A stretch of DNA of 64,000 nucleotides from Salinisphaera sp. Q1T1-3 (GTDB lineage: Bacteria > Pseudomonadota > Gammaproteobacteria > Nevskiales > Salinisphaeraceae): assembly GCF_003602005.1 (NCBI RefSeq), contig NZ_QZWD01000002.1, forward strand, positions 1-64,000, in the 5' to 3' direction. Below, piece by piece: positions 27,358 to 38,343 of the stretch. The notes beneath the pieces are model-generated. The model saw nothing but the letters and a program-made list of their open reading frames with translations, was not told the DNA's origin and made no database searches. Every line of letters starts with the position of its first letter. Position 1 is the stretch's first letter. The position numbers and the translations under genes were made by a program.

Positions 27358-28503
27358 TCACTGGAACATCATCAACACTTCGTCGATGGCCTGACGGATG
27401 TAGCCACCGGTGGGCACGGTCTCGCCGGCATACAGCGGGACTTCCTTGAGTGTCTTGTCGTTGTACTTGACGGCCAGCGTGCCCAGACGCTCGCCTTTCT
27501 TGACCGGGGCGGTGAGCTGGCCGGGGAGTTCCGCGCTGGTGGTCAGCTTGTCGCGCTTGCCGCGCGGATAGGCCACGGTCACCGCGCCGTGGGCGACCAC
27601 CGGCACGTCGGACTGCTCCCCCTTCCAGACCCGAACCTTGGAGATCTGCGCATCCGGCTTGAACAGCTCGGCCTGCTGATAGAAACGGAACGCATAGCTG
27701 ATCAGGGCCTCGCACTGGCTCTTGCGCGCGGTCTCCGAGTCGGTGCCGGTCACCACGGAGATGACCCGCATGCCGTTGTCCTTGGCCGAGGCGACCAGGT
27801 TGTAGCCGGCCGTCTCCGTATGCCCGGTCTTGCCGCCGTCGACACGCTCGTCGGACCACAGCAGCGTGTTGCGGTTGTATTGCTGGATGCCGTTATAGGC
27901 GAATTTCTTCTCGTGGAAGTATTCGTCGTAGAGCTTCGGATAGTTGCGCACGATCGCCGAATACAGCGTCGCGATATCGCGCGCGCTCATGTAGTGATCT
28001 TCGTGCGGCAGGCCGTTGACGTCCATGAAATGACTGTTGGTCATGCCCAGCTGCTTCGCGTACTGGTTCATGTAATCCACGAATGTCGATGTCGTACCGG
28101 CGATGTGTTCGGCCAGCGCCACCGCGGCGTCGTTGCCCGAGGCCGTGATCAGGCCGTGGAGCAGTTTCTCCACCGAGACCTTGTCGCCGACCTTGAGAAA
28201 CATCTGGGAGCCTTTCATCTCCCATGCCTTCTTGCTGACCGTGACCAGCGCGTCCGGCGACAGGTTGCCCTGCTTGATCTCATCGAACGTTATGTAGGCG
28301 GTCATCAGCTTGGTCACGCTGGCCGGCTCGATGCGCTTGTCCGGATTCTTCGCTGCCAGGACCTGACCGGAACTCTGGTCGACGAGAATATAGGTCTTGG
28401 CTCCCAACGACGGCGCGCTCGGGATCGGCAGGTCAGCAGCCGTCGCGGCCAGGCTGACCAGCATCAACAGGCTCGCAAGAAAAAGACGTTGGGCTTGCAG
28501 CAT
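27358..28503 (-). CDS. dacA: D-alanyl-D-alanine carboxypeptidase (penicillin-binding protein 5/6 type)
   Basis: A 381-residue low-molecular-weight PBP with a signal peptide (FLASLLMLVSLAATA). Active-site motifs: SVTK (Ser62 and Lys65), SGN (122-124) and KTG (225-227). A PBP5 C-terminal beta domain (from about residue 285) ends in a short amphipathic tail (GYIRQAIDEVLMMF) that anchors the protein to the inner membrane. It trims the terminal D-Ala from peptidoglycan stem peptides. It lies in the shape/envelope block between rlpA and DUF493-lipB, as in many gammaproteobacteria. Confidence 0.95.
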   Translation of the reverse strand: MLQAQRLFLASLLMLVSLAATAADLPIPSAPSLGAKTYILVDQSSGQVLAAKNPDKRIEPASVTKLMTAYITFDEIKQGNLSPDALVTVSKKAWEMKGSQMFLKVGDKVSVEKLLHGLITASGNDAAVALAEHIAGTTSTFVDYMNQYAKQLGMTNSHFMDVNGLPHEDHYMSARDIATLYSAIVRNYPKLYDEYFHEKKFAYNGIQQYNRNTLLWSDERVDGGKTGHTETAGYNLVASAKDNGMRVISVVTGTDSETARKSQCEALISYAFRFYQQAELFKPDAQISKVRVWKGEQSDVPVVAHGAVTVAYPRGKRDKLTTSAELPGQLTAPVKKGERLGTLAVKYNDKTLKEVPLYAGETVPTGGYIRQAIDEVLMMFQ

Positions 28504-28579
28504 CGTAGAGAAGACTCGTGGCGAAGAATGAATGAGGGCCGGTCGGCCGCAAAAGTTTAGCGTTTCGAGCAGGCAGCGG

Positions 28580-29560
28580 CTAACGTTTCACCCGTCTGAC
28601 AGCATAGCCGTCGGCAACCAGCCGACGCGCGACCGCGTCGCGGTGTGCAAGCGTCGAGAAGGGGCCCACGCGCACACGATACAGCGCCAGCCGGGATGTG
28701 GGGGCGAGAATCACCACCGGACCGAACCCGTCCCCCTCGATACGTGACTTGAGTTCCTGGGCATTGCCACGGCCACTGAATGCGCCGATCTGGAGCATGT
28801 CGCCGTTCGCACGGCTGTGATGAACGGTCGAGGGCGAGGCCGGGCCGCCGCGATCGGCGACGGATGATGCGGTGGTCGCGGGCTGGGTCGAAGCGGCGCC
28901 GTCCGGTGGCGGGTTGGCCGCCGAGCGTAGCGGCGCGTCCGGTTCATCGGTGTCGTTGGCGGCGATCCGGTGCTTGTTGTAATCGTCCGGCGTGACTGTA
29001 CGAATGCGTACCGGCGCGCTGCCGTGCGAGACGATGCCGAGTTTGCGGGCGGCCACGTACGACAAATCGATGATGCGGCCGTCATGGAACGGGCCGCGAT
29101 CATTGACCTTGACCACGATCTGACGACCGTTGTTGAGATTGGTCACCTGGACCCAGCTCGGAATCGGCAGGCGTTTGTGGGCCGCGGTCATGGAGAACAT
29201 GTTGTACGGCTCGCCCGACGACGTGCGCTCGCCGTGAAACTGTCGGCCGTACCAGCTCGCACGGCCGGTCTGCGTGAAGCCGGCCGCGCTCTTGAGCACG
29301 TAATAGCGTTTGCCGAGCGCGGTATAGCTTTTCGGGTTGCCGTATTTCGACAGCGGTTCATGCTTGGGCACGGCATCGGGAATGGCGGCGATGTCGACGT
29401 TGGTGTCGTCCGGCGGGCCGTCGTCCTGGTAATAGCCGCCGCCCGCGCCGCCACCGCCACCGGCCGGGTGGTGGGCACAACCCGCCGCGAACAGCAGGCC
29501 CGTGCTCGCCAGGGCGGCGAGCAGCCGCCGGGCCAGGCGATCCGGTCCGGCCCCGTTCAC
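28580..29560 (-). CDS. rlpA: RlpA-like septal ring lytic transglycosylase, lipoprotein with SPOR domain
   Basis: A 326-residue outer-membrane lipoprotein. The lipobox LLFAAGC is at about residues 22-28. A double-psi beta-barrel contains GRASWYG, HGERTSSGEPY and VNDRGPFHDGRIIDLS, with the catalytic Asp in the last. A low-complexity linker follows, then a C-terminal SPOR domain (MLQIGAFSGRGNAQELKSRI) that binds denuded septal glycan. It cleaves glycan lacking stem peptides during division. It overlaps mltB by four bases and is 76 bases upstream of dacA. Confidence 0.93.
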   Translation of the reverse strand: MNGAGPDRLARRLLAALASTGLLFAAGCAHHPAGGGGGAGGGYYQDDGPPDDTNVDIAAIPDAVPKHEPLSKYGNPKSYTALGKRYYVLKSAAGFTQTGRASWYGRQFHGERTSSGEPYNMFSMTAAHKRLPIPSWVQVTNLNNGRQIVVKVNDRGPFHDGRIIDLSYVAARKLGIVSHGSAPVRIRTVTPDDYNKHRIAANDTDEPDAPLRSAANPPPDGAASTQPATTASSVADRGGPASPSTVHHSRANGDMLQIGAFSGRGNAQELKSRIEGDGFGPVVILAPTSRLALYRVRVGPFSTLAHRDAVARRLVADGYAVRRVKR

Positions 29561-30582
29561 GAATCGCGGCCCGATTCGTCGAAGGACTCGATCATGCGGC
29601 CGAGCTGGTAGACCGCCATCGCGTACAAGGGGCTGGTGTTGTAGGTCGTGATGACGAAGAAATTATGTTCGGCCAGCCAGTATTCGGGCTGGTCGTGGGG
29701 CCCCTTGAAGGCCAGAAGCCCGACGCGTGTGTCCGCCGCCGGCGGATCCTGTACCTGCACGCCGCGATCGGCGAGCTGCTGCCAGCTGTAGCGCGTCTTG
29801 CGCTTGCTGGGCTGGATATCGTCGATGTCGTCTTCGGCATGCAGCTGGGCCGGCTGAGCGATCGGGCCGCTGCGCTGCCAGCCGTTCTTGGCCAGATAGT
29901 TGGCCACCGAATCGATGATGTCAGCCGGTTCGTGCCAGAGATCGCGCTTGCCGTCGTTGTTGCCATCCACGGCGTACGCGTCGTAGCTCGAGGGCATGAA
30001 CTGGCCGAGCCCCATCGCACCGGCATACGAGCCGACGTCATTGCGACAGTCCAGGTGTTCCTGCACGCACAGGGTGATGAACTTGCCGAGTTCCTTGGTG
30101 AAGAACGGGCTGCGGGGCGGATAATCGAAGGCCAGCGTGGACAGGGCATCGAGCACGCGATCCTTGCCGATGAAGCGGCCATATCGGGTTTCGACGCCGA
30201 GAATGGCCGCCACGATGTAGCGCGAAACGCCGTACTTGGCCTCGGCATGGGCGAACAGGTCGCGATGGGCAGCGATATAGTCCGCGCCCTGCTGGGCCCG
30301 GTCCGGTTGCACGAAAATCGGCCGATAACGGCCCCATGTCATGGTCTTTTCGGCCGGCCGTTCCATCTTGGCCACGATTTCGGGCTGATACGTCGCATCG
30401 GCGAGGAGCTGGCGTGTGGTCGCCCGCGGAATACCGCCCTCCTTGTGGAGTTTTTCGATCAGCGCCTTGCCGGCCTGGCTGTCGGCGTAGTCGCCCTTGG
30501 GCGTATCGGCGGCCAGGGCGGTGCCGGTGGCGAGGGGGGCCGTCAGCGCAGCCATGGCAAGCAATCGAGCACGAATCGTCAT
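29557..30582 (-). CDS. mltB: membrane-bound lytic murein transglycosylase B family
   Basis: A 341-residue SltB-type lytic transglycosylase. The catalytic Glu131 is in AAILGVETRYGRFIG. A bacterial EF-hand-like loop (VDGNNDGKRDLW) and GAMGLGQFMPSSYDAYAVDG are typical of Slt35/MltB. Unlike E. coli MltB, the N-terminus looks like an ordinary cleaved signal peptide (LATGTALAADTPK) without a lipobox Cys, so the enzyme may be soluble periplasmic. It overlaps rodA and rlpA by four bases each. Confidence 0.93.
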   Translation of the reverse strand: MTIRARLLAMAALTAPLATGTALAADTPKGDYADSQAGKALIEKLHKEGGIPRATTRQLLADATYQPEIVAKMERPAEKTMTWGRYRPIFVQPDRAQQGADYIAAHRDLFAHAEAKYGVSRYIVAAILGVETRYGRFIGKDRVLDALSTLAFDYPPRSPFFTKELGKFITLCVQEHLDCRNDVGSYAGAMGLGQFMPSSYDAYAVDGNNDGKRDLWHEPADIIDSVANYLAKNGWQRSGPIAQPAQLHAEDDIDDIQPSKRKTRYSWQQLADRGVQVQDPPAADTRVGLLAFKGPHDQPEYWLAEHNFFVITTYNTSPLYAMAVYQLGRMIESFDESGRDS

Positions 30583-31700
30583 GTGGCGAGCAGTTTCCGG
30601 TGTGTATGAATGGACATCAGAATGCCGAACGACGCCAGCAACATGACCATGGAGGTGCCACCGAACGAGATCAGCGGCAGCGGCACCCCGACCACCGGCA
30701 GCAGACCGGCGACCATGCCCATGTTGACGAAGGCGTAGAAGAAGAATGTCAGAGACAGGCTCGCGGCGGTCAAACGCTGGAACGTGTCCTGACTCTTGAC
30801 GGCGATGAAAAGCCCCCGTGCCACGACGAAAAGATAGATGGCGATCAGCCCGAGCACACCGAAAAGCCCGGTTTCCTCGGCATAGACGGCAAACACGAAA
30901 TCGGTGTCGGCTTCCGGCAGGAAGTCCAGATGGGCCTGGGTGCCGTTGAGCCAGCCCTTGCCGAACAGGCCGCCCGATCCGATCGCGATCTTCGACTGCG
31001 TGATGTGATACCCGGTTCCCAACGGATCACGTGCCGGATTGAGGAATGTCAGCACGCGCTGCTGCTGATAGTCGTGCAGGTTGAACCATATGACCGGCAG
31101 CGCGGCGGCACCCAGGATGAGCAGCAGCACGATGATCCGCCACCGCAGGCCGGCGAAGAACAGAGCGAAGCCCCCGCCGGCGATGATCAGCAGCGCCGTG
31201 CCGAGGTCCGGCTGCTGGACGACGAGCGCGACCGGCAGGGCCATGATCAGCCCGGCCACCAGCACGTGGGACAGCCGTGGTGGCAGGGAGCGATGATGGA
31301 AGTAGGCCGCCACGGTCAATGGCACGACCAGTTTGCAGATCTCCGACGGTTGGAATCGCACCACGCCGAGATCGAGCCAGCGCTTGGCGCCCATGGCGGC
31401 ATCACCGATGAACAGTGTTGCCAGCAGCAGCAGGACGCCGATCAGATAGACCCAGGGCGCGGCAGCGCGATACCAGTGCGGCGGCACCTGAGCCAGCACG
31501 ACCATGCCCACGAGACCGACGCCCAGGCGCACCGCCTGATCGAACACGATCGTGTCCGAGCGGCCGGAGGCGCTGTAGAGCACGAACAGACCGAGCAGCC
31601 CGCCGCAGATCAGCGCAGCGGCCAGGGGCAGATCGATACGCCAGTAGACCAGCCACTCGGACAGTGTCGATGGATCGTCGTTGGCGGTCGTGGTGCTCAT
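30579..31700 (-). CDS. rodA: RodA, SEDS-family peptidoglycan glycosyltransferase
   Basis: A 373-residue polytopic protein of about ten helices, polymerising lipid II in the rod-elongation complex with PBP2. The SEDS active-site loop contains LDFLPEADTDFVFAVYAEE, whose first Asp is the likely catalytic residue, and PLISFGGTSM occurs near the C-terminus. It overlaps mrdA upstream by four bases, the conserved mrdA-rodA pairing. It is part of the minus-strand elongasome block. Confidence 0.95.
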   Translation of the reverse strand: MSTTTANDDPSTLSEWLVYWRIDLPLAAALICGGLLGLFVLYSASGRSDTIVFDQAVRLGVGLVGMVVLAQVPPHWYRAAAPWVYLIGVLLLLATLFIGDAAMGAKRWLDLGVVRFQPSEICKLVVPLTVAAYFHHRSLPPRLSHVLVAGLIMALPVALVVQQPDLGTALLIIAGGGFALFFAGLRWRIIVLLLILGAAALPVIWFNLHDYQQQRVLTFLNPARDPLGTGYHITQSKIAIGSGGLFGKGWLNGTQAHLDFLPEADTDFVFAVYAEETGLFGVLGLIAIYLFVVARGLFIAVKSQDTFQRLTAASLSLTFFFYAFVNMGMVAGLLPVVGVPLPLISFGGTSMVMLLASFGILMSIHTHRKLLAT

Positions 31701-33610
31701 GAATCCTGTTGCGATGGCGAAGCGGATGCGTTGTCGGCCTGGCGGCTGTCGTTCTGCGACTGCTGGTCGAGATAATGATCGATCACCTCGCGCGCGATCG
31801 GACCCGCCACACTCGAGCCGCCGCCGCCGTGCTCGACCAGAACGGCCACCGCGATCTTCGGATGCTCGATCGGCGCGAAGGCAATGAACAGCGCATGCTC
31901 GCGAAGCTTGTAGGGAATGCTGGCCAGATCGGGTGCGACCTCATTCTGTGGCAGGCCGGCCACCTGCGCGCTGCCCGACTTGCCGGCGATCGGGTATTTG
32001 AGATTCATGCCGACATAGTGATGCGCGGTCCCGTGCGGATTGTCGATCACGCCGCGCATCGCGTTGATCACGGTGTTCCAGTGGCGTTCGTCCTTGAGCT
32101 GGATCGGGGGCAGCGCCTCCGGCTTGTAGGGCGTGACCTCGCCGCTCTGCGGGTTCTTGGTCGCCTTGAGGACATGCGGGCGATAGGCATGCCCGCGCTC
32201 GGCGATCTCCGAGACCATGGAGGCCAGCTGCAGCGGCGTGCTCGTCGTATAGCCCTGACCGATGACGGTGATCAGGGTCTCGCCCGGATACCAGGGCTGG
32301 CCGCGGTTGCCGCGCTTCCATTCCCGCGACGGCATGATGCCCGCGTTCTCGCGCGGCAGATCGATGCCGGTCTTGTGGCCGAGGCCGAACATGGAGCCGT
32401 AGCGATGGATATCGTCGATGCCGAGCTTCATGCCCAGCTTGTAGAAATACACATCCGAGCTGCGCTCGATCGCCTGGGTGAGATTGATCCAGCCCTGGCC
32501 GGATCGCTTCCAGTCGCGATAGTGGTGATCCGAGCCGGGCAGCGTGATGTAGCCCGGACACCAGACTTTCTTATCGGGGTCGATCACCCCGGTCTCCAGC
32601 GCCCCGATGGCCATTACCGGCTTGATGGTCGAGCCGGGTGGGTACTGACCCTGCAACGCCCGATTGTAGAGCGGCTTGTGCGGATCGCTGATCAGCTTGG
32701 CGTAGTTGGCATGGCTGATGCCGTCGACGAACAGGTCCGGGTTGTAGCCGGGTTTGCTGACCAGTGCCAGCACGCCACCGTTCTGCGGATCGAGTGCGAC
32801 GACCGCGCCGTCCTTGTCGCCGAGGGCGTTGTAGGCGGCCTTCTGCAGGCCGGAGTCCAGCGTGAGAATCAGGCTGTCGCCAGCCTTGGCCGGGGTCTCG
32901 TCGAGCTGGCGCAGGGCTCGGCCGCTGGCGTTGGTCTCGACCACGCGCGAGCCCGGATAACCGTGCAGAGCCGACTCGTAGGCCAGCTCCACGCCGGATT
33001 TGCCGATATGCGAGGAGCCGCGATAACGTTTTTTATCCACGTTGGACAGATCGCGTTCGGTGATGCCGCCGACGTAACCGACGATGTGGGCCGCGTACTT
33101 GCCGAGCGGGTAGTGACGCGTCAGCCCGGCCCGGATATCCACGCCGGGAAACTGTTCGCGGTTGACCTCGAAGCGTGCGACCTCGGCCTGGGTCAGACTG
33201 AGCTTGATCGGGGTGCCCCGGAATGACGGGGTCTGGTTCAGCCGCGAGAAGAAGCGTTCCCGGTCGGCATCCGAGATATCGACGATCCGGCCCAGACGGT
33301 CGATGGTCTGGCGGACCGTCCCCTTGACCTGCTCGGGCACGATTTCGAGCTGATAGGCAGGCCGATTGTTGGCCAGCAGCTGGCCGTCGCGATCGAAGAT
33401 CAGACCGCGCACGGGCGGGACCACCGCCATGCGCATGCGATTGTCCTGCGACCGGGTCTCGTAATAGCCGTGCTTGTAGACCTGCAGATAGTAGATGCGG
33501 GCGAACAGCAGCCCGATCAGTAGTGTCAGCAGACCACAGGCGACAACCGTACGGATGACGAACAGCCGCCGCTCGGCTGCGTGGTTCTTGATGGCATCAT
33601 CGCCGGCCAT
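31697..33610 (-). CDS. mrdA: penicillin-binding protein 2, elongation transpeptidase
   Basis: A 637-residue class B PBP with one N-terminal membrane helix (about residues 18-40), a dimerisation/pedestal domain and a C-terminal transpeptidase domain. Active-site motifs: STIK (Ser327, Lys330) in QYPPGSTIKP, SSD in IERSSDVYFY, and KSG in IAGKSGSAQ. KSG replaces KTG, as is normal for PBP2. It cross-links new peptidoglycan with RodA under MreB control. The C-terminus has a low-complexity Gln/Ser/Asp tail. Gap to mreD is 120 bases. Confidence 0.95.
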   Translation of the reverse strand: MAGDDAIKNHAAERRLFVIRTVVACGLLTLLIGLLFARIYYLQVYKHGYYETRSQDNRMRMAVVPPVRGLIFDRDGQLLANNRPAYQLEIVPEQVKGTVRQTIDRLGRIVDISDADRERFFSRLNQTPSFRGTPIKLSLTQAEVARFEVNREQFPGVDIRAGLTRHYPLGKYAAHIVGYVGGITERDLSNVDKKRYRGSSHIGKSGVELAYESALHGYPGSRVVETNASGRALRQLDETPAKAGDSLILTLDSGLQKAAYNALGDKDGAVVALDPQNGGVLALVSKPGYNPDLFVDGISHANYAKLISDPHKPLYNRALQGQYPPGSTIKPVMAIGALETGVIDPDKKVWCPGYITLPGSDHHYRDWKRSGQGWINLTQAIERSSDVYFYKLGMKLGIDDIHRYGSMFGLGHKTGIDLPRENAGIMPSREWKRGNRGQPWYPGETLITVIGQGYTTSTPLQLASMVSEIAERGHAYRPHVLKATKNPQSGEVTPYKPEALPPIQLKDERHWNTVINAMRGVIDNPHGTAHHYVGMNLKYPIAGKSGSAQVAGLPQNEVAPDLASIPYKLREHALFIAFAPIEHPKIAVAVLVEHGGGGSSVAGPIAREVIDHYLDQQSQNDSRQADNASASPSQQDS

Positions 33611-33730
33611 GGGTATGAATCGCTATCCCCGTGCTGAATGCGTGCGTGCGACGTTCATGTCGTCGTCTCGATTCGGGCAGGGCGCCCGCTCCCGTGCGCG
33701 GTACCGGGCCGAGCCGGGCGGCGCGCATCG

Positions 33731-34216
33731 TCATTCGACTTCAAATTCGGCAATCCGTTCCAATAGATACGCCCAGGCCGGCCAGAGCAGCGTCGACGAA
33801 ATCACCGGCAGCCAGCGCCATGACGGGGCCACGTCCAGGCCAGCAACACCGTCGACCCAGAACAGCACGAACTCGTAGGCCACGAGAATCGGGGCGATGA
33901 GCAGTGTCTGCTGAACGACCGGCATGGTCCAGAGCCAGCCACGCACCTTGATGAGAGCATAGGTCGCCACCGCCATGGCCAGGCCGTGCTCGGAAAGCGG
34001 CGTGGTGTAGAGGATATCCATCACCACGCCGGCCAGCCACGCCGCGAGCAGGCCGAAGCGCTGAGGCTGATTGGCCGCCCAGAAAAGCACCGTCATGGTG
34101 TAGAAGGCCGGCCGGAACGGCGCAATCAACGTGGGCAGGGGCACGAGCATCAGCACCAACGAGACCACGAGTGTTGCAAGCATCAGGACAATACTGACGC
34201 GGGCGTTGACGATCAT
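33731..34216 (-). CDS. mreD: rod shape-determining protein MreD
   Basis: A 161-residue inner-membrane protein with about five hydrophobic helices and little else conserved, as usual for MreD. FRPAFYTMTVLFWAANQPQRFGLLAAWLAGVVMDILY covers the family's most recognisable region, split here over residues 33-70. It overlaps mreC by four bases and acts with MreC in the elongasome. Identification rests on length, topology and position in mreBCD. Confidence 0.92.
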   Translation of the reverse strand: MIVNARVSIVLMLATLVVSLVLMLVPLPTLIAPFRPAFYTMTVLFWAANQPQRFGLLAAWLAGVVMDILYTTPLSEHGLAMAVATYALIKVRGWLWTMPVVQQTLLIAPILVAYEFVLFWVDGVAGLDVAPSWRWLPVISSTLLWPAWAYLLERIAEFEVE

Positions 34217-35151
34217 TGCGTGTCGTCGGCGTCGTTATCGTCGGCGTCGCTCGACGTCTCGGAATCGGCCGGATCAGCCCCATCAGCCCCATCGGTGTCG
34301 CTGCTCTGCTGGTGGGTGCTCCACACCAGCAGTGCCTCACGTCCGCGATCGAGCTCGGCCGTGGGTGCGGCGGTCACGTCCAGAAAATCGCCGCCGGGCC
34401 GGTGGTTGACCGCGGTGACCCGCGCGACCGGATAATCGGCGGGATATCGACCGCCCAGCCCGGAGGAGACCAGCAGGTCTCCGACCTGCACGTCGGCGTT
34501 GTTGGGCAGAAACGGCAGCGTGAGTTCCTCGGAATGGCCGGTGCCCTGCGCGATCGTCTGCAGCCCGGTGCGATTGATCTCCACCGGCACGCCGTTGTTG
34601 GGGTCGGAGATCAGAATCGCGCGTGAGGACAGCGGCGAGACATTGGTGACCTGGCCCATGATGCCGTGGGCATCGATCAGCGCCTGGCCGACGAATACGC
34701 CGTCGGTGCTGCCCTTGTTGAGTTTGACGTACTGACGATAGGGATCCGGGCTGACCGACAGGATGCGCGCGATGAGTACGTTCTGGTCGAGCGCGCTCGC
34801 CGAGGCCAGCAATGCGCGGATGCGCTCGTTCTCGGCTTCGAGTGCGGCCAGACGCTGCAGGCGACCCTGCAGAAGCAGGTTCTTCTGACGCAGCTGGTCG
34901 TTCTCGCGAATCAGGGCGCCGCGATTGAAATAGCGATCGAGATAGCCGAGCGCCCGGCCGGGCCATTCCGCGGCCATCTGTACCGGCTGTACGACCACCG
35001 AGAGCGCATCGCGTACCCGGTCGAGTCGATTGCTGTTGTTGTCCAGCATCATCACGCCGATGGACGCGATCGCGATCAACACGATGGCCAGTCCCGGCGC
35101 GACGCGCCGGCCGAGGACGCGCGGCTTGTCGTCGTCGGACAGACCGAGCAC
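34213..35151 (-). CDS. mreC: rod shape-determining protein MreC
   Basis: A 312-residue bitopic protein: one membrane helix (residues 19-36), a coiled coil (about residues 75-115, REN...LRQKNLLLQGRLQRL), then a beta-barrel region containing LIDAHGIMGQVTNVSPLSSRAILISDP. The C-terminal 35 residues are an Asp/Ser-rich low-complexity tail longer than in E. coli, possibly reflecting an acidic (halophile-like) surface. It activates PBP2 in the elongation complex. Overlaps mreD; lies 145 bases after mreB. Confidence 0.94.
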   Translation of the reverse strand: MLGLSDDDKPRVLGRRVAPGLAIVLIAIASIGVMMLDNNSNRLDRVRDALSVVVQPVQMAAEWPGRALGYLDRYFNRGALIRENDQLRQKNLLLQGRLQRLAALEAENERIRALLASASALDQNVLIARILSVSPDPYRQYVKLNKGSTDGVFVGQALIDAHGIMGQVTNVSPLSSRAILISDPNNGVPVEINRTGLQTIAQGTGHSEELTLPFLPNNADVQVGDLLVSSGLGGRYPADYPVARVTAVNHRPGGDFLDVTAAPTAELDRGREALLVWSTHQQSSDTDGADGADPADSETSSDADDNDADDTQ

Positions 35152-35296
35152 TAATACCCTCCCGCGATACGAAGTCGCGGCGGGCCGAGTCGAAGCGATG
35201 GACGGATCAGTGCAGTCACGGCGAGCACGTAGGCGAGAACAAACCAGCGATCACAATACACATCGGTCATGCGCGCCGACCGACGGTCGAACGGGC

Positions 35297-36421
<1,125 letters not shown>

Positions 36422-36600
36422 CTAGCAACCGGAACAGGCCGCGGCAACGAGCGCGAGCAAACGGCCGGGCCCTGCGCGAAACGTGGGGTCACGGTCTGTT
36501 TTATGCTAGTTTCTGCGCCGCTGCGCCAACGCGCCGATCGATTCCGGCGCGGTGCCGGCCGCCGTTGAAAATCAAGCGAATCCACGTAGCGAGACGATCC

Positions 36601-36888
36601 GTGAGTCTAACTCCTGACGACGTGCGAAAGGTCGCTCATCTGGCCCGTCTGGGGCTGGACGAGACCCAGGTCGCCGAATACGCCACCGAGCTGTCGAGCA
36701 TTCTGGACGTGGTCGATCATCTGGCCACGGCGCAGACCGACGACGTCGCCCCCATGTCCCATCCGCTGGATCTGAGCGCGCGCCTGCGTCCGGACGTGGC
36801 GCAGGCCACGGTCGATCGCGAGGCCTTCCAGGCGATCGCGCCGGATACGGCCGACGGTGTCTATCGCGTGCCCAAGGTGATCGAATGA
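36601..36888 (+). CDS. gatC: aspartyl/glutamyl-tRNA amidotransferase subunit C
   Basis: A 95-residue GatC, the small stabilising subunit of the tRNA-dependent amidotransferase. It opens [18 protein letters not shown], typical of the family, and ends YRVPKVIE. The GTG at 36601 is chosen over longer in-frame starts because alignment begins there. It overlaps gatA by four bases. Presence of gatCAB implies that Gln-tRNA(Gln) and/or Asn-tRNA(Asn) is made by the indirect route in this organism. Confidence 0.95.
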   Translation: MSLTPDDVRKVAHLARLGLDETQVAEYATELSSILDVVDHLATAQTDDVAPMSHPLDLSARLRPDVAQATVDREAFQAIAPDTADGVYRVPKVIE

Positions 36889-38330
36889 TCCACGAACGTT
36901 CCATCGCCGAGCTGATCGCTGCGCGGGCGACCGGCGAATTCTCCGCCGCCGAGCTGACGGCGCATTACCTCGATCGCATCGCGCGTTTCGACGACGGCCT
37001 GAACAGCCTGATCACGCGTACCGACGAGGCCGCACGCGATCGCGCTGCGGCGCTGGACGACGGTGTCGGCGCGGCGCTGTCCGGTATCCCGGTGCTCCAG
37101 AAGGACATTTTCTGCACTCGGGGCGTGCGCACTTCCTGTGCTTCGCGCATGCTCGACAACTTCATCGCGCCCTACGATGCCGGCGTGGTCGAGCGGCTCG
37201 ACGAAGCCGGCATGGTCATGCTGGGCAAGACGAACATGGACGAATTCGCCATGGGCTCGTCCAGCGAGAACAGTTTCTACGGCCCGGTGCGCAACCCCTG
37301 GAACGCCGCGCACGTCCCCGGCGGCTCGTCCGGCGGCTCGGCCGCCGCGGTGGCGGCCGGCCTGGCCCCGGCCGCCACCGGCACCGACACCGGCGGCTCG
37401 ATCCGTCAACCGGCCGCGCTATGTGGTGTGACCGGCATCAAACCGACCTATGGCCGGGTGTCGCGCTACGGCATGATCGCCTTCGCCTCCAGCCTCGATC
37501 AGGGCGGCTGTTTTGCCCGATCGGCCGAGGACTGTGCACACGTGCTCGGGGCGATGGCCGGTTTCGACGAGCGTGATTCCACCAGCGTGGAACGCGAGGT
37601 GCCCGACTATGCCGGGCAACTGGACGGCGATGTCTCGGGGCTGACCATCGGCCTGCCGACGCAGTATTTCGCCGATGGGCTGGAGGCCGAGAGCCGTGAC
37701 GTGCTCGATGCCGCGATCGCGACGTACGAGAAACTCGGCGCACGCGTGGTCGAGATCGACATGCCGCATACCGATCTCGCGGTCTCCACGTATTACGTGA
37801 TTGCACCGGCCGAGGCCTCGTCCAACCTGGCCCGTTTCGACGGCGTGCGCTATGGCCATCGCTGTGCCGACCCGGTCGATCTCGAGGATCTGTACACCCG
37901 CTCGCGGGCCGAGGGCTTCGGGGCGGAGGTCCAGCGGCGCATCATGATCGGTGCCTACGTGCTGTCCGCCGGTTATTACGATGCCTATTATCTGAAGGCG
38001 CAGAAGACACGACGGCTGATTGCCGACGACTTCCATAAGGCCTTTGCCGAGGTCGACCTGATCGCGGCCCCGGTCACCCAGGCGCCGGCCTTTGCCATCG
38101 GCGAGAAAGCCGATGACCCGGTTGCCATGTATCTCAACGATGTCTATACGCTGCCGGCGAGCCTGGCCGGCGTGCCGGGCATGTCGGTACCGGCCGGATT
38201 CTCGAACGGCCTGCCGGTCGGCCTGCAGCTGATCGCGCCCTGGTTCGCCGAGGGCCGGCTGCTCAACGCGGCCCACGCCTATCAGCAGGTCACCGACTGG
38301 CATACCCGTCGCCCGCCGGGCTTCGAATAG
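36885..38330 (+). CDS. gatA: aspartyl/glutamyl-tRNA amidotransferase subunit A
   Basis: A 481-residue amidase-signature protein that releases ammonia from glutamine for the amidation carried out by GatB. The Ser-cisSer-Lys triad can be placed at Lys73 (LQKDIF), Ser148 (GGSSGGS, 146-152) and Ser172 ([11 protein letters not shown]). Length fits the family. It overlaps gatC upstream by 4 bases and precedes gatB by 13 bases, in the order C-A-B. Confidence 0.97.
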   Translation: MIHERSIAELIAARATGEFSAAELTAHYLDRIARFDDGLNSLITRTDEAARDRAAALDDGVGAALSGIPVLQKDIFCTRGVRTSCASRMLDNFIAPYDAGVVERLDEAGMVMLGKTNMDEFAMGSSSENSFYGPVRNPWNAAHVPGGSSGGSAAAVAAGLAPAATGTDTGGSIRQPAALCGVTGIKPTYGRVSRYGMIAFASSLDQGGCFARSAEDCAHVLGAMAGFDERDSTSVEREVPDYAGQLDGDVSGLTIGLPTQYFADGLEAESRDVLDAAIATYEKLGARVVEIDMPHTDLAVSTYYVIAPAEASSNLARFDGVRYGHRCADPVDLEDLYTRSRAEGFGAEVQRRIMIGAYVLSAGYYDAYYLKAQKTRRLIADDFHKAFAEVDLIAAPVTQAPAFAIGEKADDPVAMYLNDVYTLPASLAGVPGMSVPAGFSNGLPVGLQLIAPWFAEGRLLNAAHAYQQVTDWHTRRPPGFE

Positions 38331-38343
38331 GAACGAGCGCGCC

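Noticed and set aside
30336-33226. Plus-strand open frames of about 480 and 505 codons opposite rodA and mrdA
   Set aside because: Antisense shadows of intact, motif-bearing genes; no ribosome binding site or family features.
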